Shown: positions 35,984 through 41,506 of the stretch, piece after piece
Layout of the letters: each line of letters opens with the position of its first letter
Numbering within the stretch: position 1 is the stretch's first letter
Assembly (NCBI RefSeq): GCF_022288725.1
Contig: NZ_JAKNTA010000013.1
Coordinates: forward strand, 92,580 to 156,579
Source: Kitasatospora sp. A2-31
Lineage (GTDB): Bacteria; Actinomycetota; Actinomycetes; Streptomycetales; Streptomycetaceae
Length of the DNA stretch: 64,000 bases
Reading direction: 5' to 3'
Program-made: the position numbers and the translations under genes
Notes under the pieces: model-generated
Database searches by the model: none
What the model saw: only the letters and a program-made list of their open reading frames with translations
Told to the model about the DNA's origin: nothing

Positions 35984-36676
35984 ATGGTCGAACGAGTCAT
36001 TGCAGCGTGTGACGGAGCAGCCAAGGGCAACCCGGGCCCGGCGGCCTGGGCCTACGTGGTCGCGGACAGCGCCGGGGTGCCGCAGCGCTGGGAGTCCGGA
36101 GCGCTCGGGCGCAGCACCAACAACATCGGCGAGCTGACGGCGCTGCAGCAGCTGCTGATCGCGACGGACCCGGCGGTGCCGCTGGAGGTCCGGCTCGACA
36201 GCACGTACACCCGCGACGCCGTGACGAAGTGGCTGGCCGGCTGGAAGCGCAACGGCTGGAAGACCGCCGCGGGCAAGCCGGTGGCCAACCAGGAGCTGAT
36301 CCAGAGCATCGACGCGCTCCTGGAGGGCCGGGACGTCACCTTCGTCTACGTCGCGGCTCACCAGGTCGACGGCGACCCGCTGAACGCCATCGCGGACAAG
36401 GCCGCCAGCGACGCCGCCCGCACCCAGGAGAGCGCCGCCGGGACCGCCGCCGACCTCCCCGTCCCCGACCCGGTGTCGGCCCCGGCCTCCCGCCCCGCCC
36501 GCGCGGCCTCCTCCGCTGCGGCGGCGAAGAAGAGGACCGGCTCCGGTGGCTCCCGCACCCTCGCCGCCCGGTACCCCGGCACCTGTCCGTGCAGCCGCCC
36601 CTACGCCAAGGGCGACAAGATCACCAAGGTCGGCAGCACCTGGGGCCACCCCGAGTGCGCCCCCACCCCGGCCTGA
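35984..36676 (+). CDS. rnhA: Ribonuclease HI with Cys/His-containing C-terminal extension
   Basis: A 230-residue RNase HI that degrades RNA in RNA-DNA hybrids. The catalytic acidic residues appear in order: CDGAAKGNPG, NNIGELTAL, LDSTYTRD and GDPLNAIADKAA. The domain ends near residue 145. An Ala/Ser/Pro linker then leads to a 35-residue tail with a CPC pair and a later HPEC (YPGTCPCSRPYAKGD, STWGHPEC), which could bind zinc. There is no N-terminal hybrid-binding domain; the tail may substitute for it. The ATG at 35984 lies just after a CATGAT box, suggesting a leaderless start. Confidence 0.9.
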   Translation: MVERVIAACDGAAKGNPGPAAWAYVVADSAGVPQRWESGALGRSTNNIGELTALQQLLIATDPAVPLEVRLDSTYTRDAVTKWLAGWKRNGWKTAAGKPVANQELIQSIDALLEGRDVTFVYVAAHQVDGDPLNAIADKAASDAARTQESAAGTAADLPVPDPVSAPASRPARAASSAAAAKKRTGSGGSRTLAARYPGTCPCSRPYAKGDKITKVGSTWGHPECAPTPA

Positions 36677-36693
36677 CCCCACTCGGCCGGACC

Positions 36694-36753
36694 CTGCTCC
36701 GCCCGGCCCTGCTCCGCCCGGTCCTGCTCCGCCCGGTCCTGCTCCGCCCGGCC
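36694..36753. repeat. 15-bp tandem repeat after rnhA
   Basis: Four copies of CTGCTCCGCCCGGYC lie head to tail just downstream of the rnhA stop. Unlike the other 15-bp arrays in this window it is non-coding. Confidence 0.85.
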
Positions 36754-36896
36754 CCGGCTCGGGGCAGGCCGGGAGGCGCCCACCCGCCCGACCCCGTCGG
36801 GAGGCCTGCGGCCGGCAACTCCCCGGCGGCTCCGGGCTCCGGAGATCGGCGCATAGGGTTGGGGCGGCTGATCACGTTCGCGAGGCTGGAGATGTC

Positions 36897-37826
36897 ATGA
36901 GTGAGAACGCTGCGCCCGATGCCCTGCTGCCGGTCGGGGTGATCGGACTCGGTGACATCGCGCAGAAGGCGTACCTGCCGGTCGTCGCCGCGCTGCCGGG
37001 GCTGGACCTGCGGCTGATGACGCGGGACCGGACGAAGCTCGACCGGATCGGCGACGCCTACCGGATCGGGGCGGGTGAGCGGTTCACCGATCTCGGGGAG
37101 CTGATCGGCAGCGGGATCCGGGCGGCGTTCGTGCACGCGGCGACCGAGCAGCACGTGCCGATCGTCGAGCAGCTGCTGACGGCCGGTGTCCACGTGTACG
37201 TCGACAAGCCGCTGGACTACACGATCGACGGGGCCCGGCGGCTGGTGGACCTCGCCGATCGCAGCGGGCGTTCGCTGGTGGTGGGGTTCAACCGGCGTCA
37301 CTCGCCCGGGTACCTGCTCGCCAAGGAGCGACCGCGCGATCTGATCGTGCTGCAGAAGAACCGCGAGGGCCTGCCGGAGGCGGCCCGGAGCCTGGTCTAC
37401 GACGACTTCATCCACGTGGTCGACACGCTGCGCTTCCTCGTACCCGGGGAGATCGAGCAGGTGGACGTGCGCTCCCGGGTGCGGGACGGCCTGGTGGAGC
37501 ACCTGGTGCTGACGCTGGGCGGGGAGGGGTTCACGGCGCTGGGGATCATGAACCGGGTCTCCGGGTCGGCGGAGGAGGTCCTGGAGGTCTCCGGCGGCGA
37601 CTCCAAGCGCGAGGTCCGCAACCTCGCCGAGGTGATCGACCACCGCGGCCAGCCGACGTTCCGGCGGCGCGGCGACTGGGTCTCGGTGGCGCGGCAGCGC
37701 GGGATCGAGCAGGTCGTGCTCGCCTTCCTGGACGCGGTGCGCGGGGGCAGGGTGCTCGACGCCCACGACGCCCTGCGGACGCACGAGTTGTGCGAACTGA
37801 TCGTGGAGCGGATCGAGGCGGGCTGA
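36897..37826 (+). CDS. Gfo/Idh/MocA family oxidoreductase
   Basis: A 309-residue NAD(P)-dependent oxidoreductase. The N-terminal Rossmann domain has VGVIGLGDIAQKAYLP, followed by AAFVHAATEQH and the conserved lysine in YVDKPLDYT (EKP-type motif with Asp for Glu). The C-terminal domain has the active-site region YDDFIHVVDTLRFL. Family members oxidise or reduce sugars and related compounds; the substrate is not evident here. The ATG at 36897 follows GGAG. It is the last gene before a strong terminator and the candidate conflict locus. Confidence 0.9.
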   Translation: MSENAAPDALLPVGVIGLGDIAQKAYLPVVAALPGLDLRLMTRDRTKLDRIGDAYRIGAGERFTDLGELIGSGIRAAFVHAATEQHVPIVEQLLTAGVHVYVDKPLDYTIDGARRLVDLADRSGRSLVVGFNRRHSPGYLLAKERPRDLIVLQKNREGLPEAARSLVYDDFIHVVDTLRFLVPGEIEQVDVRSRVRDGLVEHLVLTLGGEGFTALGIMNRVSGSAEEVLEVSGGDSKREVRNLAEVIDHRGQPTFRRRGDWVSVARQRGIEQVVLAFLDAVRGGRVLDAHDALRTHELCELIVERIEAG

Positions 37827-37899
37827 GCCGGCGCGCGCGATCGGTGGGGCGGGCGGGCGGCCCGAGCCGGTGCCCAGGTGACTCGGTGAGCGGCGAGGA

Positions 37900-37944
37900 G
37901 GCGGGCCACCGGGGGCTGTGAGGTGCAGCCGCCGGTGGCCCGCC
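37900..37944 (+). terminator. Strong terminator ahead of the RNA ligase gene
   Basis: A perfect 13-bp outer stem (37900-37912 with 37932-37944) encloses a 5-bp inner stem (37914-37918 with 37926-37930) and is followed by GCCTTTC. It insulates the RNA ligase promoter from upstream transcription. Confidence 0.85.
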
Positions 37945-37993
37945 GCCTTTCGCGTGGACGGAGGACGCCCCGCAGGCGCGGCAGCGGCGGCGC

Positions 37994-38027
37994 ATTTTCT
38001 GTTATGCCAATTGACACAACATCAAAT
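37994..38027. promoter_or_regulatory. 34-bp AT-rich imperfect palindrome over the RNA ligase -35 box
   Basis: The palindrome is centred on CAATTG (38008-38013). In the core 22 bp (38000-38021) 9 of 11 base pairs match, with TGTTATG on the left and CACAACA on the right. Four more pairs (ATTT 37994-37997 with AAAT 38024-38027) match after two mismatches. It overlaps the -35 hexamer of the RNA ligase promoter. A repressor bound here would block transcription, and the ribbon-helix-helix part of the ligase itself is an obvious candidate. Confidence 0.7.
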
Positions 38028-38040
38028 CCGCGCCTACTGT
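38011..38040 (+). promoter_or_regulatory. Leaderless promoter of the RNA ligase gene
   Basis: TTGACA (38011-38016) is a perfect -35, and TACTGT (38035-38040) is a good -10 after 18 bp. The ATG follows 7 bp later, so the transcript should start at the start codon. Confidence 0.75.
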
Positions 38041-38047
38041 CCTGCCC

Positions 38048-38860
38048 ATGGAAGAGACCAGAGGGCGCGGTCGCCCCCGGAAGGACCCGGAACGGCTGGC
38101 GCGGTGGACGCCCCCCGAGGGCTGGTCCCGGCTGGTCGCCTGGATCTCGCCCGAGGAGAAGAAGGCGCTGAAGCGGGTCGCCGTCGAGGCCGAAGTCCCG
38201 GTGGCGGACCTGGTCCGGGCGCTGGCGGGCGGTCTGGCGGCCGGCGCCATCACGCACGAGGAACTGATCGGTCACGTCAGGAAGGGCCTGCACGTCATGG
38301 AGAAGATCCCCACCCTGTTCGAGCGGGACGCCGACTTCCGGGTCGTCGACCGGCCGCGCCCCGAATGCGCCTGGGTGTTCGACGGAGAGGGAGCCCCGAC
38401 CGAGAAGCTGGACGGCACCAACGTCCGGCTCACCGTCCGGGGCGGTCACCTCGTGCGGGTGGAGAAGCGCCGCAACCCGAGCAAACTGCAGAAGCAGCAG
38501 GGCATCACGGACGGCTGGTACGTCGACACCGCGGAGGACGCCGCCGAGGACAGGTGGATCCTCGCCGCCGCCCGCAACACCGACGTCACCGCCTGGCCGG
38601 ACGGCGAGCACTCCTGCGAGGCGCTCGGCCCCCGCATCCAGGGCAACCCCCTGGATCTGGACGACCACCGGTGCGTGCCGTTCAACCTGGAGGTCCCCGT
38701 CTACCAGGACGTGCCGCGCAGCTACGCCGGCCTGCGCGACTTCCTCACCGGGCTGGACAGCCGGTTCGCCCCGGGCACCCTGGCCGAGGGGATCGTCTTC
38801 CACCACCCGGACGGGCGCCGCGCCAAGATCAAGCGCAAGGACTTCCCCCGCGCTGCCTGA
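38048..38860 (+). CDS. RNA ligase-family nucleotidyltransferase fused to N-terminal DNA-binding segment
   Basis: A 270-residue protein. Residues 5-12 (RGRGRPRK) match an AT-hook. Residues about 26-66 (RLVAWISPEEKKALKRVA, then VPVADLVRALAGGL) have the strand-helix-helix pattern of ribbon-helix-helix repressors. From about residue 105 it is a covalent nucleotidyltransferase: motif I KLDGTN with Lys120 as predicted adenylation site, CEALGPRIQGNP (about 190-201), LAEGIVF (motif IV, Glu247) and KIKRKDF (motif V). The GPRIQGN form and small size resemble RNA ligases (DUF5565/Rnl-like) more than DNA ligases. It could repair cleaved RNA. Its promoter is overlaid by a palindrome, suggesting autorepression. 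It converges on the CHAT-MBL-patatin operon. Confidence 0.8.
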   Translation: MEETRGRGRPRKDPERLARWTPPEGWSRLVAWISPEEKKALKRVAVEAEVPVADLVRALAGGLAAGAITHEELIGHVRKGLHVMEKIPTLFERDADFRVVDRPRPECAWVFDGEGAPTEKLDGTNVRLTVRGGHLVRVEKRRNPSKLQKQQGITDGWYVDTAEDAAEDRWILAAARNTDVTAWPDGEHSCEALGPRIQGNPLDLDDHRCVPFNLEVPVYQDVPRSYAGLRDFLTGLDSRFAPGTLAEGIVFHHPDGRRAKIKRKDFPRAA

Positions 38861-38903
38861 GCACGGGCGGGGCCGGTCCGGACGAAGAGGGAGCGGGCAG
38901 TCC

Positions 38904-38927
38904 GGACCCCCGGGCTCCCGGGGGTCC
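38904..38927. terminator. Bidirectional terminator, RNA ligase / patatin operon
   Basis: A perfect inverted repeat of 11 bp per arm (38904-38914 with 38917-38927) lies between the two convergent transcription units. Confidence 0.85.
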
Positions 38928-38948
38928 CCGCCCCCGCTGGATGGTGCG

Positions 38949-40367
38949 TCAGCTTCCGGACGGGGGGCCGGCGATGAGGTCGAGGAAGTACTGGCGCTTC
39001 GGAAGGGCGGCCGGCAGGGGGTAGTCGAGCAGGACGTGCAGGTTGCAGGCGGCGAGGGTGTAGGCGTGCAGGAGCAGGTCCGCGGTGGTGTCGGGGCCGA
39101 GCTTGCGGAGCACGGTCCTGGTGGTGCGGCTCCGCTCCGTCCGCTCCTTCCAGAGCGCGCGCTGCTCCTCGTCGCGGCCGAGCAGGTCGAGCACCGCGCC
39201 GGCCCGGGCGGCCCGGGCGGCGCGCTCCGGCTCCTCCCCGGCGCCGGCGGCGCCGGCCGCGTTCGCGTACGCGTCGGCCACGCGGTACGGGGACTGCGCG
39301 ATGTGGACGAGTGCCCCGACCGCGCCGCCCTCCTGCACCGCACGGTCGGACCCCCGCACCAGCGCACTGCGGCGGTGGTTGGTGCTGACGTCGTACATCA
39401 CGCTCTTGATGCGGATCAGCGCGAGCAGCTCACCGATCAGGGGGATGCGCGACGCACGGAACGGCTCCCACGTCATCCCGGCCGAGGCGTTGACCACCAG
39501 GATCTCGTCGACCCCGTACTCGGCGGGCGGGTGGACGGGCCGGCGGGCCCGCTCCTCCAGCCCCACCAGCCACTGGTCGGCCATGTTGTCGTACACCCCG
39601 CCGTCCGTGAGCACCAGGTCGGCGCCGGCCGGCGCGCCCCCGACGGCTTCGCCCCCGGCCGTGAAGTAGTGCCGGTCCGTGGGGAGGCGGCGGACGGCGA
39701 AGGCGCCCGGCAGGCAGGCCGAGGCCTGGACCGCCGTGGAGAGCGGGAGGCCACCCGGCTCACCCGCACCGAAGCGGAACCCGTAGACGAACGCGGGGGA
39801 GAAGTAGAAGTGGTCCCCGCTCTGCAGCTCGGTCGTGCAGAAGACGTGGTCGACGGAGCGCCGCACCTCGGCGAGGCCGGTGGGAGCTCCGTCGTGGTGG
39901 AAGAACTCGCGCGCCAGCGCCTTGTCCACGACGACGCTGCGCCGTTGGAAGTACAGCAGCGCACCGGCCAGGAGCAGCAGCCCCGCGGCGAGGAGGACGC
40001 CGGAGACGAGGCGGAGGCCTTCGACTGCGGTGGCGACCACGCCGCCCAGCAGGACCAGGAGCGCCAGGCCGGCGAGGGCGAACAGCGAGCGCACGTAGCG
40101 GTTGGTGGACGGCCCCCAGAAGAACAGGCCGGTCCGGGCGCAGTGACGGATCAGCGGGCGGACGCGTTCGGCGAAGTCCGCGCCGGGGTCCTGCCGGAAG
40201 TCGGTCTCGTGGGCGACCACGCCGTTGGCGACCGAGCCGCCGGACACCGAGGAGATCGCCACGACGTCCTTGTGCCGACCGGTGTCGGCGAGGTAGAGCA
40301 GGGCGCCGATGCCCCACATGGTGGCGCGGTAGCCGCCACCGGAGATGGCCACACCGATGCGGGTCAT
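38949..40367 (-). CDS. Patatin/cPLA2-like phospholipase with two membrane helices
   Basis: A 472-residue predicted lipid hydrolase. The oxyanion motif is SGGGYRATMWG (residues 9-19). The nucleophile is Ser42 in SSVSGGS, cPLA2-like rather than GTSTG. The catalytic aspartate is Asp255 in LTDGGVYDN, and ASACLPG is also conserved. Two hydrophobic helices (about 94-115 and 120-140) are inserted between nucleophile and aspartate, placing the enzyme at the membrane. Patatin-type effectors in defence systems (CapV in CBASS, for example) kill the cell by degrading membrane lipids; the same job is inferred here. ATG at 40367 is 2 bp after the MBL stop. It is the last gene of the operon. Confidence 0.88.
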   Translation of the reverse strand: MTRIGVAISGGGYRATMWGIGALLYLADTGRHKDVVAISSVSGGSVANGVVAHETDFRQDPGADFAERVRPLIRHCARTGLFFWGPSTNRYVRSLFALAGLALLVLLGGVVATAVEGLRLVSGVLLAAGLLLLAGALLYFQRRSVVVDKALAREFFHHDGAPTGLAEVRRSVDHVFCTTELQSGDHFYFSPAFVYGFRFGAGEPGGLPLSTAVQASACLPGAFAVRRLPTDRHYFTAGGEAVGGAPAGADLVLTDGGVYDNMADQWLVGLEERARRPVHPPAEYGVDEILVVNASAGMTWEPFRASRIPLIGELLALIRIKSVMYDVSTNHRRSALVRGSDRAVQEGGAVGALVHIAQSPYRVADAYANAAGAAGAGEEPERAARAARAGAVLDLLGRDEEQRALWKERTERSRTTRTVLRKLGPDTTADLLLHAYTLAACNLHVLLDYPLPAALPKRQYFLDLIAGPPSGS

Positions 40368-40369
40368 GG

Positions 40370-41506
40370 TCAGACCTCCACGGTCGTGCCCGCTGCCGCC
40401 GTCGCCGGATAGACCGCGGTGTAGTGGCGCGCGCGCTGTCGCGCGGGGTCGGCCCACGGCTCCGTCGTGCGGCTGCGGTAGTTGAAGACGAGCTCGGCCC
40501 GCCCGGTGTCGGCGTCGGGGCCGGCAGCGTGGGGCGGGTCGGCCCCGTCGAGGCGGTCCACCGCCGCGAGCATGCGGTCGATCGCCTCCGGGTCGGGGTG
40601 GTTGAACTTGTCCCCGTTGGTCGAGACGAGGAAGCGGCGGGTGTCGAGCCTGGACAGCAGGACGTCCGTGACGTTGGCGGCACTGCCGTGGTGCGGGACC
40701 TTGAGCGCGTCGACCGTGAGCCTGGTGCCGCCGAGCTGCTTCAGCAGCCGGTCCACGCCGCGGGCGAGGACCTCCCCGTGGCCGTCGCCGGTGAGCAGCA
40801 GCCGCTTCCCGTCGTGCTCCAGCAGGAAGGCGATGCTGGAGCCGTTCGGCACGGACGCGTCCAGCCGTCCGCCGCCGAGGAGATCGGCGGCGAGGCCGCG
40901 CAGACTCCTCCGGTGGGCCAGGCGGTCCAGCGCCTCGTCGGGCTTTCCGGGGGTCACGCCGAGGCCCCTCACCACCCGGTCCCACTCCTTCAGCAGCTTG
41001 TCCAGCTCGGGCCGCCCGGGACCGACCAGGGTCGCCCGGGCGCCGCCGGGCAGGTCGACGGCCGGCGCCGCGCCCTGGGCGCGGAGGCAGACGGCGTGCG
41101 GCGGCTTCCCGGGCGCCGCCCGCCCGAAGGCCGCGTTCCAGCACAGTTGCTGGCTGCCGATCAGCGCCTGGAGCATCTCGCCCTGGTCGGCGCCGAGCAA
41201 CCCGGCGGGCTCGGAGATCTGCGGCCAGCCGTTGAACCACACGTCGTCGATCGCGAGCTTCAGCGCGACGCGGTCCTGAAGGAGGCGGATGACCCCCTCG
41301 ATGTGGTCGGCGTCCACGTGGGTGGCCACCAGGACGTCCAGGTGGCGGCTGCGCGGCGGCAGCCGTCTCACCCGTTCGAAGACGGCCTCGTAGGTGGCGC
41401 TCGGTCCGGCATCGACCAGCATGCGGTGGACGTCCGACCCCTTGCCGGGCCATTCGACCCACAGCGCGTCGCCGTGCGCGGCGGGCAGCATCTCCACGGT
41501 GATCAC
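40370..41506 (-). CDS. MBL-fold metallo-hydrolase (ComEC/Rec2-like type)
   Basis: A 378-residue cytosolic metallo-beta-lactamase-fold hydrolase. The N-terminus MLPAAHGDALWVEW resembles ComEC-type MBL domains. The metal motif is ATHVDADH (His63, Asp65, Asp67, His68), followed by LLLTGDGHGE and VPHHGSAANV, which supply further ligands. No membrane segment or extra domain is seen. The substrate could be nucleic acid, a nucleotide signal or a phosphodiester. GTG at 41506 overlaps the CHAT stop by 4 bp and the patatin ATG follows 2 bp after its own stop, so all three are tightly coupled. Confidence 0.9.
   Translation of the reverse strand: MITVEMLPAAHGDALWVEWPGKGSDVHRMLVDAGPSATYEAVFERVRRLPPRSRHLDVLVATHVDADHIEGVIRLLQDRVALKLAIDDVWFNGWPQISEPAGLLGADQGEMLQALIGSQQLCWNAAFGRAAPGKPPHAVCLRAQGAAPAVDLPGGARATLVGPGRPELDKLLKEWDRVVRGLGVTPGKPDEALDRLAHRRSLRGLAADLLGGGRLDASVPNGSSIAFLLEHDGKRLLLTGDGHGEVLARGVDRLLKQLGGTRLTVDALKVPHHGSAANVTDVLLSRLDTRRFLVSTNGDKFNHPDPEAIDRMLAAVDRLDGADPPHAAGPDADTGRAELVFNYRSRTTEPWADPARQRARHYTAVYPATAAAGTTVEV

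Noticed and set aside
38048..38860. ATP-dependent DNA ligase
   Set aside because: The motif spacing, GPRIQGNP segment, small size and lack of an OB-fold fit RNA ligases better. True DNA ligase motifs are in the gene at 24754.
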